Made by a program: the position numbers and the translations under genes. The notes beneath the pieces were generated by a model, which was not told where the DNA came from, searched no databases, and saw only the letters and a list, made by a program, of their open reading frames with translations. From Gryganskiella cystojenkinii (taxonomy: Eukaryota > Mortierellomycota > Mortierellomycetes > Mortierellales > Mortierellaceae): DNA of 45,176 nucleotides. The stretch spans positions 1 to 45,176 of the forward strand of contig JAAAIG010000155.1 of NCBI GenBank assembly GCA_015852425.1, in the 5' to 3' direction. Below are positions 32,399-43,624 of this stretch, one piece after another; the stretch's first letter is position 1, and every line of letters begins with the position of its first letter.

Positions 32399-33084
32399 TA
32401 GAAAGGCAAGAGAGGGCAGAGGTTCACAATTTCAGTAATGGTATGTATTTCGGACCCTGCCACAACGCGCTGTTCCCTAAACAATGTTTGCATGAGGAGA
32501 GCCCAAAACGGATCATCTATGTGTTCCAGGGTCCCAATTCCCAGAGGGGCGAAATCGCTGTTTAGTTTGGAGAGGGCGATTTTTTTGCTACTGGCTCGCC
32601 GCAGCTTTTTTTTTTTCATTTGCGATTTCCTATCCAACATTTTCAGGAGGGACTTTTGTAGCCCAGGAAGTGGAAATCAAAATCTCCTTGTTGGTTGTAG
32701 TTCGCAACGGACATGAATGGAGAATCGAAAATCATTCACTTCAGTTGGACGGTTCATTCGATTTCGTTTTATTGTTATGCCCCTCCCCCGTATTGCGTTA
32801 TTAGACTAAAGCCTTTATGAAATGAAACTAGAAAGGGAGCAGGTCCAAAGAGAGACAACTTGACCAATATTCCACTATGGTCATGTCTCCGCGCGCCTAC
32901 TTTCGCGTTTTCCATTTGAGAGAGTTTGAAAAAGATGGCCAAATAGCGAAAAACGTGCCCTTTCTTTCAGCGTCGCCAAAGTCACCCACAAGGAAAGTTT
33001 TTCACGTTTATGAGATCTTCCCAAGGTGCACAACCAAGGTCTGCCGGCCGTCGACCTGACAAACGTCTAATATTTCCAAGTATC
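32399..33084. other. spacer between two decayed copies
   Basis: No gene or element is recognised. Open frames up to 92 codons lack any coding character. Confidence 0.5.
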
Positions 33085-33780
33085 ATATGTGGGATTCGGC
33101 ACTTCTACAAGGCCCACGCCTCTGGTCTGAGTGATGTCACTTTTACCTTCAACATGGCCAAGGCTCCGCACAAGAGCGAATTCTATTTCGCACAAGAGTA
33201 TACGTTCTGTAACGTCTCTAGATGAGTCTGTTGCGTAGTCCAGCCCCGACCGAACGACGCCAAGGAAAGAAATTGTCCATGGATTCCTTTCCATGTTCCA
33301 AGGCAGCAGCAGTCCTCTGACAAGAACTGTTATTATAGAGCCGATCATGGACCGGACGTGAGTTGCGCGGTTGAGATCCAGGGTGATTATAGTCATAACT
33401 TCAATGTTGCTATCCAGAATATTGGCGATACTACCTGGGGAGGGACCCTGGTCGATGCGGGGAATGCCACAATTATTGGCGAGTGGACCTTGCCTAATGG
33501 GACCGGGAATATCACCAATGGGTATATGGGCTTCGTTGAATATGATACCTGGAACGGTCAGAAATCCCAAACTTGCCGTTCTTTGATCCAACATCGACAA
33601 CCCCCGATGTTAGTGGCGGTCGCATCATCAATGCGTACGAGTATGACGATTGTGTTGACCATGCTGGGTACGTTGCGACTGAAGTGCCCGAAGGTTATGA
33701 CATCAAAGTTAGAGTCCACGGTTAAACGTGCAAAGAAGTTGACCAAAGACTGGAACATCCAGGTCGGCTTTCGCAAATAG
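33085..33780 (+). pseudogene. older, nearly full-length decayed copy of the secreted-protein gene
   Basis: Similarity begins at the ASGLSDVTF-NMAKAPHKS region (about 33118 on) but the signal peptide is missing. An in-frame TGA at 33223-33225 interrupts it after YTFCNVSR. The same frame then continues through VSCAVEIQGDY, TLVDAGNATIIGEWTLP and GFVEYDTWNGQ-SQTC. A frameshift follows near 33590, after which the AYEYDDCVDHAGY and GYDIKV segment lies in another frame. It is more diverged than the other copies, especially in the middle. A 30-base spliced intron over the TGA is too short to be credible, so pseudogene is the best reading. Confidence 0.8.
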
Positions 33781-35876
33781 AAAAGAATTAAAAGATACCC
33801 AATTCGAAGGCAAATTTCTCCTGGCGTCCTGCCGGAGATTCTGGTTGTATCAGGTTGAAAAAATGACGTTTGAGTATGACAGCATCTGGGATATTGATAT
33901 TTTTTCCGCACGACACCCGTCTATCAATATAAGGATCACGAAAAAGCAAGGTCAGCGATCAATGTTCTTATCTTTACTGCTATTTTTTGTTGTTCCCATG
34001 GGACAGCGGATTCTAATTCTATTTTTTAATTCTTATTTTTGTTTCGTGTCAATCCCAGATAACGCTGTTGTAGGACAACAATGGGCCAGGATCGCGCGCA
34101 TACATCGAGGCAATCAAATCTACAACATCACCAATGGTGACATGTTAGGTCCAAGGAATTTCCTTTTTGAAGGACACGAAAGGGGGTGAAGGAAAGAAGG
34201 AAGGTCGATGGACGGACTGGTCTAAATAAAAATAGGGGACGGGCGTACAGAGCAAATTAAAATGAAAGGAGAAGGATGTCATTTATGATGTTTGTCATGG
34301 TATTTTATGCTCTGGGGGGGAGGAGCATCAAGGTCACCCTTCATCAAAAAAGGGTTGTGCTTGAAGTGCATGCATCGAATTTTTCTCCGACTTTCCACAA
34401 GAGTTTTTTTCCAAACCATGTGGCGGAAAAGTGAGCTCTTTTTACGTAGGGCTAGCCAGCCACCCTGTCCTTGTTTTGACACATGCAGTGGTGGGCAAAC
34501 AGGAAGAAGCATCAATGATGACGACGAAATTGAGAGCCATTTTGTTTTTGAAATTTTACATCAGCAACTGGAATAAAAGGTCCGTTGCTTCTTTCACATT
34601 TGTTGGGCAGGGTCCCTGCAATCTCCACCAAACGACAAGAAAAAAAAAATCAGTGGTCCATCGACTTTCTTTTTCTTTGTTTTTTTCCATGATGATTCCG
34701 GATCGGTTCCAATGATGGAAAGACGGCAAAAAGGAGATCAAGCAGTGCATCAAAATGACTATGTGCATGCACTGGCGATTAATGCACTAGACAACACAAC
34801 CTGGCACAACTTTGGCATTTGGAAATCTTTTTTTGTCGTCTCCTCCGTCCCCTCGCCCCTCCTGTGTGCTTCCTTTTTTTTTCTTCGGAAGTGGTGTGTT
34901 TCGATGACCATTGAACTCCAAGGACCATTGTGACAACATTCTTTTCCACACCGAGCTATGTTTGTGCAATTGAAGGCCTGCCATTGAAAGAAAACAACAA
35001 GCAGCCACAGCCACATCCTTATGGATCTTCAGTGAACCATTGATCAAGAGGAAGTCAATAAAATAAAAAGCGTATAATTGCTGACCGACCTGACGGTGAG
35101 AGGAAAACGAAGACAAGATATCGTGACAGGGACACCCGTTCGGATTTTGTGGACCTGAGAAAGGTACCATGGTCGAAGGAGATTGAAAAAAAGAGATGGT
35201 CTAAAGCCCAAGGTTGGGAATTGAACACAAGGAACAGCGTGATTGTCATATTTGCGTTGGGTGCCCCATGCCTTGTGTATGTCCAGTCGAGCCGATGAAA
35301 ATCTTTTCCAACCCTCTCTCGTTTTGCTCCCTTCCACATTTGAACCACTTTCTGATTCATCTCCCTCTTTTTTTTTTTTCCAATTGATCGCCCTTCATTT
35401 TTACCCATCACTGTTCATTATACCCCTGGCTGCAGAACCAAAAGAGGTCTGCCCCCCCGTCCTGAGCTTTTTTATTCTATTCTTGACCTTGTCACTACCT
35501 TCTCTCTTCACTCTCTCTCTATCTCTCTCTCCACACTCGCTCGTGGCTTTCTTCTCCGTTTTTCAATATCCTGTATTATTATTACTGTCTCTCTCCTTTC
35601 TCCCTTCTCTTTCTCTCTATCTCTTGCACATCATATCCGCCCCTTCTCTTCCTCTCCGCGTGGCACTCTCTCTCTCTCTACATTTCTGTGTTTTAAAAAT
35701 ACCTTGGCAACACCGAACCATACAACCCAAACCCCCATAGAGGACGCCAAAGCTTTTTCGCTGACAGAACAACGATAAACGGAACAAATCTGGGGCGACC
35801 TTTCAGGCACACGGCATAACAAAGTCATATCAAAGCAACAGAAAAGCAATAACAACCAACGGCGATATTTTAACAA
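33781..35876. other. intergenic, about 2.1 kb
   Basis: No gene is supported up to about 35300. From about 35340 to 35690 there is a long CT-rich tract (CTCTCT runs) typical of the leaders of genes in this window, serving the gene that starts at 35877. Confidence 0.55.
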
Positions 35877-36832
35877 ATGGCGGTGCGCTCTTTCCCGAAC
35901 AATCCAGTCATCGATACCACGCGTACGTTACTTGGGCAGGATAACGATAACAATCATAACGAGGACGACCTTGTGGATTACCACTACCACAACTCTCCGA
36001 TTCCCGCTACCCCCTCCTCGCCCTTGACACACTCCACCACCACTGGCATCGACTCCTTCTCTTCTTCCTCTTCTTTCACTGTCCCTCAAAATACAACCGG
36101 AGTTATTCTGGAGTTCGATACCAATAGCAATAATAAGCCAGTTTCCTCGTCTGTCTCATCGACCATCCCCGCGCACTCGTCGTTGCCCTCACCTCTCTCG
36201 CCACCTCCGCGTCGTCGCCCTTCGCTTGCTTCAGACCCTTCGCCACCTTCTTTAGATTCTTCAATGCAAGAATTCATTGCGGCCCATCCGGCGCCATCTT
36301 TTACAGCCGCACTTCCTCCTCGTCATCCTTCTTCATCTCTTTCTTCTTCCTCTTCAACATCATCGACATCGGAACGTGGACTTGAACAACAGCAACAACA
36401 ACATCAGCACTTGGCCCGTGGAGCACTCTCGACCTCAGCGTTACCCTATATTGAAACCTCACCAGAGGCCTGGCTCGCTCACGCAGCGCAACAGCGGCGA
36501 CACTTTTCCACAGGCTCCTTTTCTTCATCAACTTCTTCGTCTTCCTCCGCATCCTCTTCACGGGTCTCTGTTTTACTCTCACCAGCCACGGATATGTCGG
36601 CCTCCATGGTCAAATCGCCTCTGCAACAATTTCCAGAGAGTGAGCGCGTTGTATCAGAGGAAGGAGACTCGGATGCGGATCAGGAACCGGAACTAAACGC
36701 GTTCGTGAGACCATCTCAGCTTCGAGCCTCGCTGATGGAGCGGGCCAAGAAATCGAACCAAAGGATCAAAACCCGGTCTGCATCCATGCCCTTGGAACAA
36801 GGGCTTCGTCTCTCTATTCAGTCCAACCAAAG
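35877..36832 (+). CDS. serine-rich disordered protein, first exon (3' end unresolved)
   Basis: No family recognised. The exon encodes 318 residues plus two bases. It has an Asn/Asp-rich start, long Ser runs, a Gln/His run near 175 and a short acidic stretch. The last 60 residues (NAFVRPSQLRASLMERAKK, then RSASMPLEQGLRLSIQSNQR) look more ordered and basic. A GTATGT donor follows directly at 36833; without splicing the frame stops at 36857, adding eight residues. One acceptor (ATCGCAG at about 37285-37291) would add Gly and stop at once; another (TATGCAG at about 37077) leaves a longer frame that looks non-coding. I cannot choose. Its CT-rich leader and strong reading frame make it a real gene; a nuclear or signalling role would be guesswork. 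Confidence 0.6.
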
Positions 36833-37577
36833 GTATGTAGTAGGAATTTGCATATGACCATATCCTTGCGCGCTAAGACAGGAACCAAGAAAAAAAAAGA
36901 CGGAGGCTCTGTTGTTTGGGTGGAGAATGGCAATATAAGGGGGTTACAGATTGACAGGGTAGAGATTCGATCATTAGGTGGAGAGGGAGCCCTGTGTCCA
37001 GGACAAGATGTTTTTTGATAACAACAACAAAGGCTTTCCAAGGGCACAAGAGAATTGCTGTTTTGCATCATTATGCAGAAGCTTTTGGACTGGCCATTCT
37101 TTGCTAAGGTTGAGCGGACAGCACGCGCGCGTGTGCGCGCTGCACTTGAGAATGGAGAAACCCAACCCCCTTCTTTACCCTCCTTTGTTCTCTCTCGAGA
37201 AGCATCCCATCTCCTTGCTCAATCTGTCTTTGTTCATGCCTCTCCTTCTCGTTTCTCCGAAGCTCGATTTCTTGCTTTTTTTTGTTATCGCAGGGGTTGA
37301 ACGAGGAGATGACAAGTCAATGCGCGTAGAGAACTTTCCCAAAGATGCGACGTTCATGTGCCCTATCAAAAAGAGAGGGGTGAGAGGCAAGAGCATCGAT
37401 TACTTCTCTTTCTCTATTTTTTTTTCTTTTCCCTCTCTTTCGATTATCAACCATCGCGACAGACCTACTGCCAGACCCAACTCACTCCTCCTCTTTGTTC
37501 TCCAATCTTTCATTTTCACCTCCTTTCATTATCAACGCTTCATCCCATCACTCACTCCACCCTACTTTTTCTCGATC
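36833..37577. other. intron or intergenic region between two serine-rich genes
   Basis: Contains the possible last intron of the gene above, an alternating purine-pyrimidine run at 37121-37140, and a CT-rich leader (about 37400-37570) for the next gene. Confidence 0.5.
37121..37140. other. alternating purine-pyrimidine tract, Z-DNA-prone
   Basis: Twenty bases of strict purine-pyrimidine alternation, mostly CG with CA/TG steps. Such sequence can adopt left-handed DNA under negative supercoiling. Confidence 0.5.
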
Positions 37578-39763
37578 ATGGACCAACTCAACAGTCTCAA
37601 CAGTGCATACGAATCTCGACCCTCTGCTCGATCCTCCATGTCTTCGACGATCAGTGGCTGGGCGAGAGCACGGTCGTCATCGGTAAGCTCTCAAGAGAGC
37701 AGCGGCTCTGTAAACCTGGAGGCTCTCATCGCTGAAGGGTCTGATATCAACGAGGAGTGTCCACTCGACCTGGAAGAGGGCGATGATCTTGAGTGGTCCA
37801 GGGAGCAGCAACAACAACAAAGTCGTATGCAACAGCCTCGTTCCCGGAATGTAAGTCTTTGGCGGACCTTTTGCTCGCCCATCATTGCATCTCCGATGCT
37901 CGACTACGCATACCCCCATTGTCAATGATGTCCCTTCTGATCTCTTTTTTTTTTTTTGCTTGGTGCCCGAATATGCTCTTGGTGTTGTAGCAGATCCAAA
38001 CCATGTCCCAAAGTAAATGCGTCTCAGGAGAGATACCTATGCAGCAGGTCGAGAACCAGACAGCAGAAGAGAACTGGGACGAATACTTGAGCGAATCCGA
38101 TGTAAGTGTGCTCTATCAGTTCGAGCACTGACATGTACTGATCATGATCAGTCTTGTATCTGTTTTTTTGGTGGCCAATTGACTCATAGCGTATTTCCCC
38201 TTCAACTTTCGGTTTTAGATGGTCACGGAAGAGGACCAGGAGTTTGGTCAGACCCTCAAATCTTTCTCTCAAATCGCCCTAAAGTCCTCGACAAGTTCTG
38301 GAGTACGTGGTCTAGGTTACAGCGGACTTCCCACTAAACTCAGTACACCTACTTCAGCGGCATCCCGCTTTGCAGAAGGCAGGAACCCTTATGACCTTGA
38401 TGGCGATTCAATGGAGACACCCTCTGGACTTCGGGATCCTAGGGCCGGTAACCGATTGAGCACTGTCAGCACTTCCAGTAACACGAGTTCGACAAGTGGT
38501 CGTGGTGTGGGCAATGGTAGCAAACTCCTTGCCCCGGGAGCATCCCGTCTTCCAGCCTCTGGATTGAAAGCACCAGCAAGTCGATTGGTGCCCCCAGCAG
38601 CAACTCGATCAGGTTTGACTCAGCCAAAGGCAACCTCGTCCGCAGCATCCAAGACGGGAGTAGGACTGACACGGCCTTCGGGACTGCCAGCTCCCAAAAG
38701 CGGTCTTCAGGCTCCCAAGGCCGCTGGATCATCGGCAGCCAGAAGCGGAGTTGCTAAACCTGCAGGCGGTTCTGGTGTTGCAGGACCTGGTCGTACAGGA
38801 TCTCTCCCTCGAGCTGCCTCCGTAGGTGGTCTGGGAAAAATGGCGACGACGACAGCCACAGGAACAGCGCGCACGGGTGTACCTCGCACTGGTAGTACTA
38901 GTCAGTTGGCGGCGCCATTGACGATCAGACGACCGGGAACAGGACCTAGCGGGATTTCTTCGATTGCTGTGGGCAACACGGCTGCGAAACGGCAGTCGTT
39001 GCTGCCCTCGGCTACTTCAGCATCGACCTCAAGAATCAGTGCTCCCCCAGGACGTTTGCCCGCACCAGGCACTCGGGCGAACTCAACGAGACAAAATTCG
39101 ATTGGATCGACACTCCAGCTGACCAGTCCTTCAAGATTAACTTCAGGCCGGCCTGCTAGTACTACCACATATATGGTCTCTCCTACGTCATCGCAGTCTT
39201 CGACTTCGTCCATGAGGTCCATCCCGCATGATACAGTCACACCTTTATCGCAACGGCTCAGTAACGCCACTGGGACGACTACCTTGCCTTCGGCATCGAG
39301 ATTGACGAAACCTGGTGCGGGACAAAGAGCTGTGTCCATGTACGGATCTAACAGTCGATTGTACTCTGTCGAGCGGGAACCTGAAGCTCTCACATACCAG
39401 CAGGAAGAAGAAGAAGAGGAAGATTACTCCGTCTTGACTCCACCTCAGTCACCTTCTTCCAACAAGAATGTGCCAGGGATCGGACGATCCTTAGGCGGTA
39501 TTCCGAGATCAGGATTGAAACCGCCATCAGCCTCGGGATCGTCTTCGAGATTGGTACCACCTTCGGTAACGACGACAAAGTCCCCACGACCCAGCTCACC
39601 TTCACCTCTGAGCGCAGGATCCAATTCTAGCGTCGGATCAAATTCCTTCTTGGCAAGACCCAGAACACCGACATCGAACGGGAATCTGACGACGTCTTCG
39701 ATTCCGTCGTATGGTAGTCGCTTACCTACGGGTCTGGTTAGTCCTCGTGTTGGACGTCATTAA
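37578..39763 (+). CDS. Ser/Pro/Lys-rich protein with repeated SxLP/SxIP motifs, candidate microtubule plus-end protein
   Basis: Three exons, 37578-37850, 37991-38101 and 38219-39763, join in phase to 642 aa. The first 150 residues are acidic with a short Gln run and the more ordered block NWDEYLSESD-MVTEEDQEF. The rest is basic and disordered, with recurrent motifs: SGLP, SRLP, SGLP, SLLP, TTLP, SSIP and SRLP, embedded in Lys/Arg/Ser/Pro context such as SGLPAPKSGLQAPK. SxIP and related SxLP motifs bind the EB1 domain of microtubule plus-end trackers, so a plus-end partner is my leading idea; no folded domain confirms it. A six-Glu run is at about residues 529-534. The exon 2 acceptor is a TAG-CAG tandem, so one Gln may be optional. 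Tandem stop codons (TAATAA) end the frame. Confidence 0.75.
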
Positions 39764-39767
39764 TAAC

Positions 39768-39788
39768 TCGGCTGTTTGTAACAGCCGA
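39768..39788 (+). promoter_or_regulatory. perfect hairpin immediately after the stop codon
   Basis: TCGGCTGTT and AACAGCCGA form a 9-bp stem with a TGT triloop, starting four bases after the first stop codon. It may be a 3' UTR element; no known consensus matches. Confidence 0.55.
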
Positions 39789-40511
39789 AATCGATGATAT
39801 AAGTGATACCCCCCCCCCATCCTCCTCCTTCTCGTTCTCTAAAGCGATATACGGAAAAGCAACAATGTCTTGTTGTTTTTGGTTCTCCTCTGTGAGAGCA
39901 AGAATGTGTATTTGTATATGTAGCTTCAGCTCTTGTTTTTTATTTTTTTTATCTTCCTTCTTTTCTTGGACCTTTTTGCTTTCATCCATATGATTATTCT
40001 TCACCATGAAAAAGAAGCTGCCCTTCTTCGAAAGGGGGGGTCAGTTTGTCACAAAAGCAAGAATGGTTTTGTGTTTTTTGGATACTTTTTCTCCTTTCTT
40101 TGAAAACCAATTCTTGCAGTGAGACAAAAATAATCAAAAATTATTCGAAATTAAATTAATTAAAACAAAAAGAAGCGCAAGGGATATTAATTATTAAGAC
40201 GGATATGAATCTTGTTTAATTTATCCAAGATAATCGGCAGCAGAATAAATCGTAAGAACTCTCTCTGGCGGAGTCGTTCCATCCAACAAATGAGTGCCAT
40301 TTTTTGTTTCCCACGACATCTTTTTTCCTCTCCGCAGAAAAACGAGGGGAAAGAAAATAGACCACCGCGGAAACCTAAAAAAATTGATTTGATGGCGACC
40401 AGATTTGGATGGGATTCTTTCTTTGTTTGCCTCTTTGTTTTCCCTTCACTCACTTTTTCTTCTTTCTTCTTTTTTTTATTCTTCATTCCACTTCATCCCC
40501 TTTTCATCATC
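39789..40511. other. intergenic region with an imperfect inverted repeat
   Basis: Holds the 3' UTR of the previous gene and the promoter of the aminopeptidase gene. Arms at about 40044-40072 and 40101-40128 share GCAAGAAT-GGTTTT and TTTGTC-CAC in opposite orientation with small mismatches. AT-rich sequence follows, then a T/C-rich leader before 40512. Confidence 0.5.
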
Positions 40512-43043
40512 ATGCCTTACGATCCTACTTCATTGTCTAACCTCGACGAGGTCAAGACCAACCACATCCACCTCGACCTCGCCGTCAGCTTTGAGCAAAA
40601 GACCCTTTCCGGTTCTGCTGAACTCGAGATCGAGGCAATTGCCGACAATGTCAACAAAGTCATCCTCGACACCTCCTTCATTGCCATTCACTCTGTCTCT
40701 GTTGCTGGTCACGCCCTCAAGGTAAATTCTTCTCTTCCTAGAAGGCTATTTTTTTTACCAAGCTGGTCTGGTCATTCTTTTTTGGTCATGAGCCTTGATG
40801 CAGATCGCCATTATGCTGACCGAAAAACACAATCCGTGTCGTTTGTTAATAGCATTCCTTGGAAAAGCGTCACGAGAAGTACGGTTCCGCCTTGACCATC
40901 GAGTTGGTCAGGGCTTTGAGCAAGGGAGATAAGATCAAGGTTCTCATCGGATATGCGACCACAGAGGAGTGCACTGCCTGTCAATGGCTCGACCCCAGCC
41001 AGACCGTCGGCAAGAAGCACCCTTACCTTTTCACTCAGTGCCAGGCGATTCATGCGCGTTCCATGGTCCCTTGCCAGGATTCTCCCTCGATCAAGTTGAC
41101 TTACAGTGCCAACATCAATGCGCCCCTTCGTGCCGTCATGTCGGCTGTTCCTACTGGAGAGGAGAAGCAGGCCAACGGTACCACGACCTTCAAATTCCAC
41201 CAAAAGACTCGTATGCCCTCGTACTTGATTGCGCTCGCTGTCGGAAACCTTGAGGGACGCGAGATTGGACCCCGTTCGACTGTCTGGACTGAACCCGAGG
41301 TCATTGAGGCTGCCGCCTGGGAGTTTGTCGATACCGAGACTTTTATCAAGACTGGCGAGGAGTTGTTGACGCCTTATGATTGGGGTCGTTATGATCTCTT
41401 GGTCTTGCCTGCTTCCTTCCCCTATGGTGGTATGGAGAACCCATGCTTGACCTTTGTTACACCTTCGCTCTTGGCCGGCGATCGTTCCTTGGTCGATGTC
41501 GTTGCCCACGAGATTGCTCACAGCTGGATGGGTAACCTTGTCACAACTGAGAACTGGGAGCACTTTTGGTAAGATTTTATGAGCCTGCATGAGGATTTTC
41601 TTATGTTTCGGAACAACGTCAAATCAGAACACCCGGAGCTTTTTTATTTTTTTGTGCAACACTCGTCATAGATCGCCAGATGCTAAACCTTTCACATTAT
41701 TTATTTCCGCGTCGCATTGCATCGCATAATAGGTTGAACGAGGGATTCACCGTCTTTGTGGAGCGCAAGATCTTGGGTCGTATGCAGGGACAACAGCGTG
41801 CCGAGTTCAGTGCCATCATTGGTCACAAGGCCTTGGTTGAGAGTGTTGAGCTCTATGGTAATGATCACCCTTTCACTGCTCTTCGTCCTTGCCTCCGTGG
41901 TGAGGATCCCGATGATGCTTTCTCGTCGGTCCCCTATGGTAAGTCGCACCCGCCTCGTGCCCTTGCTCAAATATTTTGGTCGGAAATACACATTTTTTTT
42001 ATATGTGATATTGAACCCTCAATGTACTTTTTGATTGACGATTTATTTTTTCTTCCCGAAAATAGAGAAGGGATTCAACTTGCTGTACTACTTGGAGAAG
42101 CACCTCGGTGGACCCGCTGTCTTTGAGCCCTACGTGAAGGCCCACGTTCAGGAGTTTGCTGGACGTTCCATCAACACGGATGATTGGAAGGCTTTCTTGT
42201 ACTCGTTCATGGAAAAGACTTTTGGACAGGAGAAGGTCGATCTCTTGAACCAGGTCGATTGGGAGGCTTGGCTCGCCGGTACTGGCATGGTAAAACTCGC
42301 GACATCTCTGCTATACCCAGAGGAAGATCGTTGACCACAACTGCTAGTCGGATGGCGCAATATCGTAACTCTAATAGTTATTCCTCTGTTTTTTTTTACT
42401 CCGCTCGGCAACGAATTTTTTCTAGCCCCCCGTCGATAACAAGTTTGACGATACTTTGGCCAGGGCTTGCTCCTGCCTCTCCAAGAAGTGGGATCATGCC
42501 CGCCATGAAGCTCACCCTAAGGAATTCTCGTCCGAGGACCTCAAAGAGTTCACGTCGACCCAGACCACAGTCTTTTTGGAGCGTGTCTCCGAGATTGATG
42601 CTTTGCCTCACAGCCATTTGGAACTGATGGATGAACTCTACCAATTGACGCCTGTACAGAACGCCGAGATTCGATTCCGCTGGCAGATGGTCTGCTTGAA
42701 GGCCGACTATGAAAAGATTTACCCTGAGGTTGCGTCTTTTGCCAGTCAAATGGGTCGTATGAAGTTCTGTCGACCATTGCTCCGGTAAAAAAAAAGCTCG
42801 ATATAATCTATGCAAAGCGGGCAACAATTGGGGGCGTGAAAAAAACGGCTTGAGTATTCGTCGCGCGTACTAACTGCCACTATTCGCGTTTTTATTTTTA
42901 TTTTTATTTTTATTTATCGCAGATCATTGTATCACGCTAAGAATGGAGCAGAGTTGGCAAGGGAGACATTCTTGAAGCACAAGACTTTTTACCATCCCAT
43001 TGCTGCTGGCATGATCGCCAAGGATCTCGGTCTCGCCAAGTAA
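40512..43043 (+). CDS. leukotriene A-4 hydrolase-type aminopeptidase (family M1)
   Basis: A zinc aminopeptidase with probable epoxide-hydrolase side activity, cytosolic. Six exons, 40512-40721, 40853-41568, 41733-41938, 42066-42289, 42426-42784 and 42923-43043, join in phase to 611 aa, the same length as human LTA4H. The substrate loop reads [15 protein letters not shown] (GGMEN at about 262-266). The zinc site is HEIAH at about 289-293 with the third ligand Glu about 312 in LNEGF. The HSWMGN and NWEHFWLNEG blocks are intact, the latter restored exactly by the exon 2-3 join. C-terminal helical repeats follow ([14 protein letters not shown]). Yeast Lap2/YNL045W is the equivalent. The [12 protein letters not shown] form separates it from puromycin-sensitive enzymes. 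Confidence 0.96.
42889..42912 (+). repeat. TTTTTA hexamer repeat, four units
   Basis: Perfect hexamer array in the last intron of the aminopeptidase gene, ending 10 bases before the CAG acceptor; it probably serves as the polypyrimidine tract. Confidence 0.8.
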
Positions 43044-43249
43044 AAAGTGAAAAAAATACGGACTGGACAACTTAAAATTGAATAATAAAACGGTCTATGG
43101 ACTTGATGGGCAGGAGAGAAACGATATTCCCGCTGCCAACGGATGCTTTTTTCTTGTTTTTTTTACTGAGTTAATCAATTACAGCCTACCAGCCAACTTC
43201 ATTTATCTACCACGAATAACCCTCACTCCAATCATCCGCCGTCTCATCT

Positions 43250-43624
43250 ATGCCGCCAAAGAAAAATAACAAAGCGAGCGACATCAAGTGGCAATCTCGG
43301 ACAGGGATCAGCAAGAAGCTCAACGAGCCAATCACGGAGCTCTATGAGCCATTCCATCACGACGGACGCATCCTCTCAACCAGTCCCTTCTGCATCCGTC
43401 ATGCCCGATATCTCCAAGGTGACAACGCCAAGGCCGACAACACTTTCACCAACTACCTCTCGACTCTGAGATGTCTCGTGAATGGCGATACCATCTCGGA
43501 ATCATTCAGGCTGATCCCGACGAAAGTTGTTGAGCCAGAGACTGTCGAGGAGTTTAGAACCATCATCCACTCCGAAAAGCCAGTCTGGTTTAAGGATCTG
43601 GAAGCAGAGGATCTCACCCTCTAG
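43250..43624 (+). CDS. orphan open frame, possibly truncated
   Basis: No family recognised. It encodes 124 aa, beginning MPPKKNNK. First codon positions are purine-rich (24 of 39 in the last third) and third positions are C/G-rich, so it looks translated. The basic N-terminus leads to a globular-looking middle (ITELYEPFHHDGRILSTSPF) and an acidic end. The frame ends exactly where coding signs switch to the opposite strand (about 43620). It may therefore be a gene truncated by insertion of the pseudogene next to it. It could also be complete and short. Confidence 0.45.
   Translation: MPPKKNNKASDIKWQSRTGISKKLNEPITELYEPFHHDGRILSTSPFCIRHARYLQGDNAKADNTFTNYLSTLRCLVNGDTISESFRLIPTKVVEPETVEEFRTIIHSEKPVWFKDLEAEDLTL

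Noticed and set aside
33223..33252. Short intron removing the TGA in the copy at 33085
   Set aside because: A GT...AG interval of about 30 bases exists but is far shorter than any intron here, and a later frameshift would remain.
36978..37577. Upstream extension of the SxLP protein to an earlier in-frame start
   Set aside because: The frame is open, but the added stretch is CT-derived Phe/Ser/Leu sequence typical of a leader, not of protein.
35877..39763. One long gene joining both serine-rich frames
   Set aside because: A separate CT-rich leader directly precedes the ATG at 37578, and no acceptor gives a convincing coding link between them.
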